Source of the DNA: UMGS1532 sp045542355
Lineage (GTDB): Bacteria; Bacillota; Clostridia; Oscillospirales; Acutalibacteraceae
Direction: 5' to 3'
Length of the DNA stretch: 64,000 nt
NCBI GenBank assembly: GCA_045542355.1
Contig: JAZQKX010000034.1
Coordinates: forward strand, 62,001-126,000
Position numbers and translations under genes: made by a program. A model generated the notes under the pieces. The model saw only the letters and a program-made list of their open reading frames with translations. It ran no database searches and had not been told where the DNA came from. Numbering within the stretch: position 1 is the stretch's first letter; every line of letters begins with the position of its first letter. Shown piece by piece: positions 9,396-17,551 of the stretch.

Positions 9396-10025
9396 ATGAA
9401 AATATCTGATTTATTAGAAAACTATCCCTCATTAAAGGTTTGTGAAGCCGATATAACGGCTGCAACCAATGCCATAATTGACTGTTATAAAAACGATGGC
9501 AAGGTATTGATTTGCGGTAACGGCGGAAGCTCTGCCGACAGTGGTCATATTGTTGGAGAGCTTATGAAAGGATTTCTTAAAATGCGTCCTATTTCTCAGG
9601 AACAAAGGGAACTAATGGAAAAGAATTATCCTGATTTCCCTCAAGAAATGTTTTCACGTCTGCAGGGATCTTTACCCGCCATCAACCTTACTGAAAATTC
9701 GGTTATCATTTCAGCTTTCGCTAATGATGTTGACCCCGATATGTCCTATGCTCAACAGGTGCTTGGATACGCAAAAAAAGGTGACGTATTAATCGGTATC
9801 AGCACATCCGGTAATGCTAAGAATGTTGCTAACGCTGTAAAGGTCGCCAAGGCTGTAGGTACTGTTACTGTTGGCTTAACAGGTAAAGATGGTGGCTCTT
9901 TAAAATCTCTTTGTGATACAACAATTGTTGTTCCTCAGAACGAAACCTATAAAATCCAAGAGCTTCATCTTCCTGTCTACCATTATATCTGCGCCGCAGT
10001 GGAAGATGCCTTTTATACCGAGTAG
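9396..10025 (+). CDS. SIS-domain sugar-phosphate isomerase, GmhA-like
   Basis: The 209-residue protein has a single SIS domain with CGNGGSSADSGHIVGEL at about residues 40-56, STSGNAKNV and a C-terminal QELHLPVYHYI helix. These match the sedoheptulose-7-phosphate isomerase/DiaA group. An insertion of about 30 residues rich in charged residues precedes LPAINLTENS. ATG 9396 is preferred because the in-frame GTG at 9387 lies inside the SD AAAAGGTG. No other heptose biosynthesis genes are nearby, so activity on a different keto- or amino-sugar phosphate is equally possible. The pairing with the ROK kinase suggests sequential steps. Confidence 0.8.
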   Translation: MKISDLLENYPSLKVCEADITAATNAIIDCYKNDGKVLICGNGGSSADSGHIVGELMKGFLKMRPISQEQRELMEKNYPDFPQEMFSRLQGSLPAINLTENSVIISAFANDVDPDMSYAQQVLGYAKKGDVLIGISTSGNAKNVANAVKVAKAVGTVTVGLTGKDGGSLKSLCDTTIVVPQNETYKIQELHLPVYHYICAAVEDAFYTE

Positions 10026-10036
10026 GAGGTAGCGCT

Positions 10037-10813
10037 GTGGCAAGTAACTATAACGACCCTCAGGCACCAAAAACTTTCGAGGATGCAGCAAAGAAAATTG
10101 CATTGAATGCTTTTATGGCATGTGTGCTGAGCCTTGTAATTTACATATCTGTCCTCTTTGTTTTCAGAAGCATCGGCAACCCGAAAATTATAGGCTATAC
10201 AGAGTTTGAAATTATTGTAGATGATGATGGCAACGCTATCGACGAAGTTGGCACTACTTATTACTTTGAAGACGGGGAAGAAGCTGTAATTCCTGAGTCT
10301 GACGATACCCACTATTATAATAAGATATATACTAATGACGCATTTCCCGAAGTTCTGTCTCAGATTTTAACGGTATTGGTTTTCACTCTTATGATTTATA
10401 CTGTTGCTTGGGGATTCGGTGACCGCAGACGCAACGAAGTAGCATTCGGCAGAGCTACAAGAAATAAATTAGAAGGCGCAAAATTAGGTGTATACTCCAG
10501 CGTGGTATCCATCTTGGCTTATATTTTAATGCTAATTGCAAAATTAGGAGTCAGCATAAGATTTGCTATGCCGATTTTTGGACTGGTTAATTCCTGTTTC
10601 TTGCCGCTTTTTAATGCTTTTGTTAGTAATAAACACGGAACTTATGGTTTAACTGCGGTAATTGGCAATGCACCGGATGACCTTTCTTGGGTTGGTTTAT
10701 CGGTCATGCTTCTTCCGATTTTGTATAAGGTGCTTGTGTGTTTTGTTGCCTATGAGCTAGGTTACAAAGGCATCTCAATTAAAGAAAAAATCATTTATAA
10801 AAACAATAAATAA
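10037..10813 (+). CDS. Multi-pass membrane protein of unknown function
   Basis: I do not recognise this 258-residue protein. A hydrophobic segment at about residues 22-44 is followed by an acidic soluble stretch of about 65 residues (residues 50-110), then about four further membrane segments, the last near 222-240. The GTG start at 10037 has an excellent SD, TAGGAGGT, at 10023-10030. It lies 11 bases after the GmhA-like gene and 16 before the rhamnulokinase-like gene, so it is in the same operon. No transporter signature is visible. Confidence 0.7.
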   Translation: MASNYNDPQAPKTFEDAAKKIALNAFMACVLSLVIYISVLFVFRSIGNPKIIGYTEFEIIVDDDGNAIDEVGTTYYFEDGEEAVIPESDDTHYYNKIYTNDAFPEVLSQILTVLVFTLMIYTVAWGFGDRRRNEVAFGRATRNKLEGAKLGVYSSVVSILAYILMLIAKLGVSIRFAMPIFGLVNSCFLPLFNAFVSNKHGTYGLTAVIGNAPDDLSWVGLSVMLLPILYKVLVCFVAYELGYKGISIKEKIIYKNNK

Positions 10814-10829
10814 AATAGGAGTTGATATT

Positions 10830-12308
10830 ATGGGCGAACGCAAACTAATAACTTTTGACTATGGCGCAACCAGTGGCAGAGCGATTTTGGGTAAATTCGA
10901 CGGAAAGAAGCTTACCATCGAGGAATACCACCGCTTTGATAATCAGCCCGTTATGGTTAACGGTCATCTCTATTGGGATATTTTAAGACTTTTCCATGAA
11001 TTAAAGCAAGGTCTTATTAACATTTCCCGCGATGGTATTTCTGAGGTTGACTCTATTGGTATCGACACCTGGGGTGTTGACTTTGCGCTACTAGATAAGG
11101 ATAATATGCTTCTAAACAATCCTTTCCATTATCGCGACACTATGACCGATGGTGCTATTGAAAAGACCTGTGAGACCATACCTGCTGACGAATTATATAA
11201 TCGCACAGGTATACAGTTCATCAAGTTTAACACCTTGTTCCAGTTGGCAACTATTAAGGAGAAATTCCCGAGATTGTTGGATAGCGCTGAGACCATGCTC
11301 TTTATTCCCGACTATCTCAACTTCTTGCTTACCGGAATTAAATCTACTGAATTTTCTATAGCATCTACTTCTCAGATGTACAATCTTGAAACCAAAGATT
11401 GGGATTATGACATGCTGGATAAACTAGGAATTCCAAAGAATATTCTGCAGGATATCACCCCCAGCGGTAGAATCCTTGGCGATATTCTTCCTGACATTAG
11501 CGATGAAACTGGTGTTAAGGCTAAGTGTATCTCGGTTTGCGGACATGACACAGGCAGTGCCGTTCTTGCAGTTCCTATGGAAAAAGGCGAAAAATGCGCT
11601 TGGCTTTCCTGTGGAACATGGTCCTTGCTTGGCGTTGAGTTAGAAGACCCCATCACCAGCTCCGAAGCATTTGATGCTCAGTATTCAAACGAGGGCGGTT
11701 ATAATAATACTGTTCGTTTCCTCAAAAACATAATGGGTCTTTGGATTTATACCGAAATCAAACGTGAGTTTGAGAAGAAACTTGGCAAAACTGATTATAA
11801 GACCTTGGATGCTGAGGTTAATGCCGCTCCTTGCTTAAAGGCTCTCATTGACCCCGATGATGATAGATTCATGACACCTGGCAACATGACTAAGAAAATC
11901 AGAGAGTACTGTATCGAGACAGGACAGACACCTCCCGAAACCCGTGGAGAGTTCCTGCGTTGCGCTCTTGAAAGTCTTGCGCTTAAATATAGGGTTGCTA
12001 TTGAAAACTGTGAGAATATCATTGGCTATGACCTTAACTATCTTCGTATAGTTGGCGGTGGCACAAAGGATAAACAGCTCATGCAATATACAGCAAATGC
12101 AATCCGTCGTCCTGTTATTGCAGGACCAGTTGAGGCAACTGCTATTGGCAACATGATAGCTCAGCTTCTGGCTTTAGGCGAAGCTAAGGACAGATGGGAA
12201 GCCCGTCAGATTGTTGTAAATTCTTTCCCTGTAGAACGTTATGAGCCTCAGGATGCAGAGGTATGGGAAGAGGCATACGAGAAGTTTAAGACCTTAATCG
12301 GTAAATAA
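10830..12308 (+). CDS. rhaB: Rhamnulokinase-like FGGY sugar kinase
   Basis: The 492-residue FGGY-family kinase begins with FDYGATSGRAILG, close to the phosphate-binding segment of rhamnulokinases. It contains SIGIDTWGVDFALLD, a CGHDTGSAVLAVP segment and the C-terminal RIVGGGTKDKQLMQYTANAI block typical of RhaB. The expected reaction is ATP-dependent phosphorylation of L-rhamnulose or a related ketose such as L-fuculose. Neither rhamnose isomerase nor aldolase is present in the window, so the exact substrate remains inferred. Confidence 0.85.
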   Translation: MGERKLITFDYGATSGRAILGKFDGKKLTIEEYHRFDNQPVMVNGHLYWDILRLFHELKQGLINISRDGISEVDSIGIDTWGVDFALLDKDNMLLNNPFHYRDTMTDGAIEKTCETIPADELYNRTGIQFIKFNTLFQLATIKEKFPRLLDSAETMLFIPDYLNFLLTGIKSTEFSIASTSQMYNLETKDWDYDMLDKLGIPKNILQDITPSGRILGDILPDISDETGVKAKCISVCGHDTGSAVLAVPMEKGEKCAWLSCGTWSLLGVELEDPITSSEAFDAQYSNEGGYNNTVRFLKNIMGLWIYTEIKREFEKKLGKTDYKTLDAEVNAAPCLKALIDPDDDRFMTPGNMTKKIREYCIETGQTPPETRGEFLRCALESLALKYRVAIENCENIIGYDLNYLRIVGGGTKDKQLMQYTANAIRRPVIAGPVEATAIGNMIAQLLALGEAKDRWEARQIVVNSFPVERYEPQDAEVWEEAYEKFKTLIGK

Positions 12309-12318
12309 TTTTGAATTT

Positions 12319-12350
12319 AAGTGCGGCGGTAATACGTCGCACTTAGTTTA
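12319..12350 (+). terminator. Hairpin after the rhamnulokinase-like gene
   Basis: AAGTGCGGCG at 12319-12328 pairs with CGTCGCACTT at 12335-12344 with one G-U. The T tract after it is short (AGTTTATG), so termination may be partial. Confidence 0.6.
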
Positions 12351-12352
12351 TG

Positions 12353-12381
12353 TTGACTTTTTAAGGATAATATTATATAAT
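12353..12381 (+). promoter_or_regulatory. Strong sigma-A-type promoter of eutS-eutP
   Basis: TTGACT at 12353-12358 and TATAAT at 12376-12381 are separated by exactly 17 bases. The expected transcription start is about 12388, only some nine bases before the eutS ATG, so the leader barely contains the GGTGAT SD. Confidence 0.75.
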
Positions 12382-12396
12382 TGTCATGGTGATATT

Positions 12397-12768
12397 ATGG
12401 ATAAAAATCTTTCTATACATGATAAAATGCGTATAATTCAGGAAATTGTACCCGGCAGACAGGTAACACTGGCTCATATAATTGCAAATCCTGACAAATT
12501 ACTTTATCAAAAATTAGGACTTGACCCCAGAGTGGATTATTCAGGCTCCGCTATTGGTATTTTAACCGTAAGCCCTGCAGAAACTGCAATCATAACTGCT
12601 GATATAGCTATGAAATCCTCTGGCGCCGTATTAGGCTTCGTGGACCGTTTCAGCGGTACCCTTATTATCACAGGCACAGTTTCTCAGGTTGAGGCTGCAT
12701 TCTCCGACATTGCCGACTATGTTAGCAATAAGCTTGGCTTCGCAGTATGTCCTATAACTAAAACCTGA
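12397..12768 (+). CDS. eutS: EutS/PduU-type microcompartment shell protein
   Basis: The 123-residue protein matches the circularly permuted BMC-domain shell proteins EutS and PduU. Visible family segments are IIQEIVPGRQVTLAHIIANP at residues 9-28, GILTVSPAETAIITADIA, GFVDRFSGTLIITG and a C-terminal GFAVCPITKT. Such proteins form hexamers in the shell of ethanolamine- or propanediol-utilising microcompartments. It overlaps eutP by one base. No other shell protein, signature enzyme or EutV/EutW regulator occurs in the window, so either the pair acts with a compartment encoded elsewhere or it has been co-opted. Confidence 0.92.
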   Translation: MDKNLSIHDKMRIIQEIVPGRQVTLAHIIANPDKLLYQKLGLDPRVDYSGSAIGILTVSPAETAIITADIAMKSSGAVLGFVDRFSGTLIITGTVSQVEAAFSDIADYVSNKLGFAVCPITKT

Positions 12769-13193
12769 TGAAAAAGATAATTTTAGTCGGAAGAAGCGGT
12801 AGCGGTAAAACAACCTTGAGTCAAGCGTTATGTGGTGAGGAACTTTCCTACGATAAGACTCAATATATAAAACGCACTGACGGGTTTATTGATACTCCGG
12901 GAGAGTATGCTGAAACCAAGATGTTTGGTGGAGCTCTCGCGGTGTATTCCTATGAATCTGATGTAATTGGTTTAGTTCAAAACGCCTGCGAACCCTTTAC
13001 TCTTTTTCCTCCCGGTGTTGTTGCAATGGCAAACAGACCCGTTGTTGGAGTAATCACCCAAATCGACTGCGAGGGTGCAAGAGTTGATTTAGCGCGGTTA
13101 TGGCTTGAAAATGCAGGATGTCAAACAATTTTTGAAATCAGTTCTAAAACAGGTGAAGGCTTAGATAATTTAATAGACTATTTAAAAGATTAA
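12768..13193 (+). CDS. eutP: EutP/PduV-like small GTPase
   Basis: The 141-residue Ras-like P-loop protein has Walker A GRSGSGKTT at residues 8-16, the IDTPGEY segment (G3) near residue 45, a G4-like ITQID at about 105 and a C-terminal SSKTGEGLD. This is the EutP/PduV family associated with microcompartments, for which acetate kinase activity and a role in compartment positioning have both been reported. It is translationally coupled to eutS and followed by a terminator, forming a two-gene unit. Confidence 0.9.
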   Translation: MKKIILVGRSGSGKTTLSQALCGEELSYDKTQYIKRTDGFIDTPGEYAETKMFGGALAVYSYESDVIGLVQNACEPFTLFPPGVVAMANRPVVGVITQIDCEGARVDLARLWLENAGCQTIFEISSKTGEGLDNLIDYLKD

Positions 13194-13198
13194 TTTAT

Positions 13199-13227
13199 AA
13201 AGCAGTCGGATTTTTCCGTCTGCTTTT
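13199..13227 (+). terminator. Terminator after eutP
   Basis: AAAGCAGTCGGA at 13199-13210 pairs with TCCGTCTGCTTT at 13214-13225 with one mismatch, ending in TTTT. Confidence 0.75.
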
Positions 13228-13310
13228 AAATATTAATAATCTATTAATATAATTTTCTAATTTATATTGTAAAATAATATCATAAAGGTTTTAAAAGAAA
13301 GGTTGAGATT

Positions 13311-13997
13311 ATGAACGACAAGAAAATATTAATTGTTGATGATGATACCAACATCTGTGAACTTTTGCGATTATATTTGGAAAAGGATGGCTTTCAGACT
13401 ATGGTGGTTAACGATGGAAAATCTGCCATAGATATGGAGGTCAGCTATAAGCCTGATTTGATTTTATTGGACATTATGCTTCCCCAGATGGACGGATGGC
13501 AGGTCTGCAGAGAAATCAGGAAAACATCAGCGGTGCCCATAATCATGCTAACAGCTAAAAGCGAAACCTTTGATAAGGTTTTAGGTCTTGAACTGGGCGC
13601 AGATGATTATGTTGCCAAGCCTTTTGATACTAAAGAAGTTGTAGCACGTGTTAAAGCGGTTTTAAGAAGAACTGCTCCAGATGATGCCCAAAAGGTAAAA
13701 GAAGTTAATTTTAATAATCTAAAAATCAATCTTACTAATTATGAGCTTATAGTAAAAGGGGTCGCTATTGATACACCGCCAAAAGAGCTGGAGCTTATTT
13801 ATCATCTTGCCAGTAATCCCAATAGGGTTTATACCCGTGACCAGCTGCTTGATGAGGTGTGGGGATTTGATTATTATGGTGATTCCAGAACCGTTGACGT
13901 TCATGTTAAGCGTCTGAGAGAAAAGCTCGAAGGTGTTTCTGAGGAATGGACATTAAAAACGGTATGGGGTGTTGGTTATAAATTTGAAGTAAAGTAA
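13311..13997 (+). CDS. OmpR/PhoB-family response regulator
   Basis: The 228-residue protein has a receiver domain with the acidic pair DDD at residues 9-11, the phosphorylated Asp at 54 in LLDIMLPQMDGW, the conserved Thr in MLTAK and Lys in AKPFD. A winged-helix DNA-binding domain follows, ending TVWGVGYKFEVK. Together with the next histidine kinase and the HtrA protease it forms a three-gene unit, which suggests a cell-envelope stress response like those with CssRS-type systems. That is inference from gene order; the signal and target genes are unknown. The SD is AAAGGTTGAG. Confidence 0.93.
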   Translation: MNDKKILIVDDDTNICELLRLYLEKDGFQTMVVNDGKSAIDMEVSYKPDLILLDIMLPQMDGWQVCREIRKTSAVPIIMLTAKSETFDKVLGLELGADDYVAKPFDTKEVVARVKAVLRRTAPDDAQKVKEVNFNNLKINLTNYELIVKGVAIDTPPKELELIYHLASNPNRVYTRDQLLDEVWGFDYYGDSRTVDVHVKRLREKLEGVSEEWTLKTVWGVGYKFEVK

Positions 13998-14012
13998 TTT
14001 GAGGGAAGCGTT

Positions 14013-15461
14013 TTGAAGCTAAAACTTAAAATATTTAAAAAATACTTTTTATTAACGGTAGTTATAATAGTGCTCAGTCTTGTTTTTATGACTACGATTC
14101 TTGGGTTTATAATCAGTAATTACCTTGTTGCGGAAAAGAGAACTTCGCTTACTGAATGTTGTAAATCTATATCTAAATTAACTGCATCCGGCAATATTGA
14201 AGAAAAGCAATTCTTAGATGTTTTGGGATATGTAGCTCCGATAGTAACCAAAACCATGGATGCTGAAATTCTGCTAACCGGCGTTGACGGAACAGCAATC
14301 TACTGTAGTTGTGAAATTTTCAATAGCTATTCTTCTTGTGAGCATACCGAGGCTGAACTCCCAGAACGCATAGTAAAGAAAACATTAACAAATGATAAGT
14401 TTTATGAGGTAGGAAATTTCGACGGAAATTTAAAAACTACCAACTATATTTACGGCCAGAAACTGCTGGATAAAGATGGCAATAACTATGCGATAGTTTA
14501 TGCTCTTTCCCAATCTGCATCTGTTGGTTATTTCTTTATGAGCATAATAAGAATGCTTTTAATGGCATCTATTGTCACAGTAATACTTATGTTCTTTGCT
14601 GTGTATTACGTTTCATATCGACTGACAAAACCACTGACTCTCATGTCTAAGGCGGCTGGATGCATGGCTAAGGGAGATTTCTCTCGTCGAATCCCCGTCA
14701 CAACAGATGATGAGGTTGGAGAATTAGCGGTTGCCTTTAACAATATGACCGACTCCTTGGTTAAATTAGAGGGCACCAGACGAAGCTTTGTGGCCAATGT
14801 CTCCCACGAACTAAAGACCCCTATGACCACAATCAGCGGTTTCATCGACGGAATTATTGATGGAACCATACCACCCGAAAAAGAAAGAGAATATCTCCAT
14901 ATTGTTAGTGATGAAGTCAAACGCCTCTCCAGACTTGTACAATCCATGCTCAGCCTTTCTAAGCTTGAGTCGGGCGAAATGAAGGCTAATATAACTAAGT
15001 TCAATTTATCTTCTCAACTTATAGATATTGTTATCGCCCAGCAACAGCGCATTGAAGAAAAAGGTATAAATATTAGTGGCTTAGACACTGTAAATGAGCT
15101 GTATGTTATGGCAGATAGAGATTTAATTCATCAGGTTATTTATAATCTGTTCGATAACGCGATAAAATTTACCTCAGAAAACGGTGAAATATATTTCAAT
15201 TTATATTCAGATGTAAATGGAGCGCATTTTGTTATAAGAAATTTTGGAGTAGGCATAGATGAGAAAGACCTACCTCACGTTTTTGACAGGTTTTATAAAA
15301 CCGACCGCTCAAGGTCTGCAGTAAAAGAAAGCACGGGGCTCGGGTTATATATTGCTAAAACAATTATTGATATTCACCGCGGACAGATAACCGTCCGCAG
15401 TAAGGAGCAAGAATTTACCGAATTTGAATTCTGGCTTCCCAATACAAAGGAGGAATCATAA
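14013..15461 (+). CDS. Membrane sensor histidine kinase (HAMP-HisKA-HATPase)
   Basis: The 482-residue kinase has an N-terminal membrane segment at about residues 12-36, an extracellular sensor region with several cysteines (CSC, SSCEH near residues 92-110), a second membrane segment near 170-195, a HAMP domain and an H-box NVSHELKTP with His265. The ATP-binding domain has the N box NLFDNAIKF and the G box STGLGLYIA. It starts at TTG 14013 after GAGGG. It is the partner of the upstream response regulator. The cysteine-rich sensor could respond to redox state or disulfides, but this is only a suggestion. Confidence 0.93.
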   Translation: MKLKLKIFKKYFLLTVVIIVLSLVFMTTILGFIISNYLVAEKRTSLTECCKSISKLTASGNIEEKQFLDVLGYVAPIVTKTMDAEILLTGVDGTAIYCSCEIFNSYSSCEHTEAELPERIVKKTLTNDKFYEVGNFDGNLKTTNYIYGQKLLDKDGNNYAIVYALSQSASVGYFFMSIIRMLLMASIVTVILMFFAVYYVSYRLTKPLTLMSKAAGCMAKGDFSRRIPVTTDDEVGELAVAFNNMTDSLVKLEGTRRSFVANVSHELKTPMTTISGFIDGIIDGTIPPEKEREYLHIVSDEVKRLSRLVQSMLSLSKLESGEMKANITKFNLSSQLIDIVIAQQQRIEEKGINISGLDTVNELYVMADRDLIHQVIYNLFDNAIKFTSENGEIYFNLYSDVNGAHFVIRNFGVGIDEKDLPHVFDRFYKTDRSRSAVKESTGLGLYIAKTIIDIHRGQITVRSKEQEFTEFEFWLPNTKEES

Positions 15462-17036
15462 ATGGACGATTTTAATAAAGAGCTTAATGACGATCAAGTG
15501 GACCCAACTTGTGAAAATATCGAAAGCGAAAACAAGGATATCGAATTAGATATAGAAGACACAGAACAATCGAGTGTGGAAAATGATTTTGCTTCTGACA
15601 CCATCAAAGAGGAAGATGAACAGTTTGATGAAACTGCGATTTATCTCAATGATGATATTGATGAAGAAGCTTCCGCGGAAAATGAAAATTCACCCTATCA
15701 ATCTGCGCCGCCAATCAGTGGGTATACTCAGAATTATGTGCCAAACTTCAGCTATGCGGAGCCGCGTCCCGAAAGGGTAAAGAACAAAGGGCTCAAGGTG
15801 TTTTCCTTGATTTTAGTATCAGTTCTCATTATCTCTTTGTCAGTATCGGCCGGATATTTTGCTGCTGTTTATAATGGAGCAGCAGGTGGAAACGCTATAA
15901 ATGCTTCCGTTCCATCTTTAGAGCTTGAAAACAGACCTGATAGCGACAAGGAAATCTTCGATGACTATAGTGAAGCTTTCGTTCATGTTAATGAATCCGT
16001 TGTTAACATTATGGTATACAGCCCCAATGGTGATAGCAATACAGGTAGTGCAAGTGGTGTTATTTACTCTAAGGATGGATATATTGTTACAAACGACCAC
16101 ATATATGAAAGCGTACCGAATGCAAAGTTTTTAGTGCGGCTTTATAATGGAAAAGAATATAAAGCCAGCTTTGTAGCAGGGGACACAAGAAGCGACCTTG
16201 CTGTTATTAAAATTGACGATAAGGTTTCTAATTTGAAAGCAGCCCAGTTCGGTGATTCTTCCGATGTACTCGTTGGAGAGCAGGTTATAACAGTTGGATA
16301 TCCGTCATCCTACGGTGACAGTGCAACTCTGACGCATGGAATAATCTCTGCAGTAGACCGCAGAGTTACAAGCACAACAACCAGTTATGCATCATCTTTC
16401 CTGCAAACCGATGCGGCTATCAATCCGGGAAATTCAGGCGGAGCGTTGGCAAATATGTATGGTCAGGTAATTGGCATAACATCATCAAAATTAGCCGGTG
16501 ATGCATACGACGCTGTATCCTATGCCATCCCCACTGTTACAATGAAGAAAGTAGTTACCTCTCTTATTAAAGACGGCTGTGTTACCGATAGAGCAAAATT
16601 AGGAATAACCTATACTGAGGTTAATTCCCTTGCATCTGAGGCAAACAATATCCCGGTTGGTGTTTATATTGGTACAATCAGTTCTGATAGCGACCTGTCT
16701 GGCAAGGGCTTTAAAGAGGGAGATGTAATCACTCATGTAAATGGTACTGAAATCACTAATAGTGATATTTTGCTTAAAGTAATTGAAAATTCCAAAGCAG
16801 GGGATAGCATCGAACTTACAATATATAAATCCGAGTCCAAAAAGTCGAAGAATGTTTCGGTAATGCTCCTTGCAGATAAAGGAAGTTCAAGCTACAGCAC
16901 TAAAGAATCTACCCAATCCAATGGAGACTCTTTTAGCTTTGATGACTTTTATGGAAATGGCGAAAATAAAGGCGATTCTTCTAAAGACGACAATGATTCT
17001 AATAGTTCCAAAACTTTTGATTTTCCGCTGAATTAA
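15462..17036 (+). CDS. htrA: HtrA/DegP-like membrane-anchored serine protease with PDZ domain
   Basis: The 524-residue protein has a very acidic cytoplasmic N terminus of about 105 residues, a single membrane segment near 112-135, and a trypsin-like domain with His213 (TNDHI), Asp245 (RSDLAVIK) and Ser325 (NPGNSGGA). A PDZ domain covers about 390-475 and a low-complexity Ser/Asp-rich tail follows. HtrA proteins degrade or refold damaged extracytoplasmic proteins. Its ATG directly follows the stop of the histidine kinase, so it is co-transcribed with the two-component system, and the kinase may sense the stress that HtrA relieves. Confidence 0.94.
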   Translation: MDDFNKELNDDQVDPTCENIESENKDIELDIEDTEQSSVENDFASDTIKEEDEQFDETAIYLNDDIDEEASAENENSPYQSAPPISGYTQNYVPNFSYAEPRPERVKNKGLKVFSLILVSVLIISLSVSAGYFAAVYNGAAGGNAINASVPSLELENRPDSDKEIFDDYSEAFVHVNESVVNIMVYSPNGDSNTGSASGVIYSKDGYIVTNDHIYESVPNAKFLVRLYNGKEYKASFVAGDTRSDLAVIKIDDKVSNLKAAQFGDSSDVLVGEQVITVGYPSSYGDSATLTHGIISAVDRRVTSTTTSYASSFLQTDAAINPGNSGGALANMYGQVIGITSSKLAGDAYDAVSYAIPTVTMKKVVTSLIKDGCVTDRAKLGITYTEVNSLASEANNIPVGVYIGTISSDSDLSGKGFKEGDVITHVNGTEITNSDILLKVIENSKAGDSIELTIYKSESKKSKNVSVMLLADKGSSSYSTKESTQSNGDSFSFDDFYGNGENKGDSSKDDNDSNSSKTFDFPLN

Positions 17037-17043
17037 TAAAAAT

Positions 17044-17082
17044 AACAATGCATCTTTCAAATTGTGGAGGATGCGTTGTTTT
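17044..17082 (+). terminator. Terminator after htrA
   Basis: AACAATGCATC at 17044-17054 pairs with GATGCGTTGTT at 17070-17080 with one G-U, followed by TTTC. Confidence 0.75.
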
Positions 17083-17091
17083 CATAGTAAT

Positions 17092-17136
17092 GCAAAAAAT
17101 CAAGTCGGGCTTTCGGGCCCGACTTGATCATTTTTT
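17092..17136. terminator. Bidirectional terminator between convergent genes
   Basis: ATCAAGTCGGGC at 17099-17110 pairs perfectly with GCCCGACTTGAT at 17117-17128. It is flanked by A6 on the left and T6 on the right, so it can stop transcription from both sides. It overlaps the 3' end of the minus-strand gene. Confidence 0.9.
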
Positions 17137-17421
17137 ACTATCTCTTAAAGCTCTTTCAAGCCATATAGCTGCAATGTCCATTGCATTGTAAAGACCGATT
17201 TTGTCACTCTTTTTAACAACACGTTCGGTTGCAGGAAGACTTTCATCTGTTGCCATGAGCTGAACAACAACCTTTTCTGCTACTTCCATGTCACCAACTG
17301 TTTTGGTGGTTAAAATCCTGAGCATTATTACATGACTGTCTGCCATGTTGCCATAGTAAATTTCGTTGCCCTTTCTAACGATTGGCTTACCTTTGTATGT
17401 TAAAAACTTATTCTGTGCCAA
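17128..17421 (-). CDS. Small conserved protein of unknown function
   Basis: The 97-residue soluble protein has no signal peptide or membrane segment. It reads LAQNKFLTYKGKPIVRKGNE at its start and ends in a helix AMDIAAIWLERALRDSKK. I recall similar short proteins in Clostridia but know no function. The most likely start is TTG at 17421, with GGAG nine bases upstream; an earlier TTG at 17430 directly abuts that SD. It is a single-gene unit ending at a bidirectional terminator. Confidence 0.75.
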   Translation of the reverse strand: MAQNKFLTYKGKPIVRKGNEIYYGNMADSHVIMLRILTTKTVGDMEVAEKVVVQLMATDESLPATERVVKKSDKIGLYNAMDIAAIWLERALRDSKK

Positions 17422-17499
17422 ATTTATCAACTCCTATAATTTATCTTTATCATAATATCACATTTTTTCCAAAAAGTAAAGATAAAGCATATATTTATT

Positions 17500-17529
17500 T
17501 TGAATATAAGACAAGTATAGTTAGATAAT
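17500..17529 (+). promoter_or_regulatory. Possible promoter of the degenerate amidohydrolase gene
   Basis: TTGAAT at 17500-17505 is followed after 18 bases by GATAAT at 17524-17529. Both hexamers deviate from consensus, so the call is tentative. Confidence 0.4.
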
Positions 17530-17551
17530 ATCTTTAAAGTGAGGGGAATTT

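Noticed and set aside
13311..15461. EutV/EutW-type ethanolamine two-component system linked to eutS-eutP
   Set aside because: The regulator has a PhoB-type winged helix rather than an ANTAR domain, a terminator separates it from eutP and htrA is its downstream partner.
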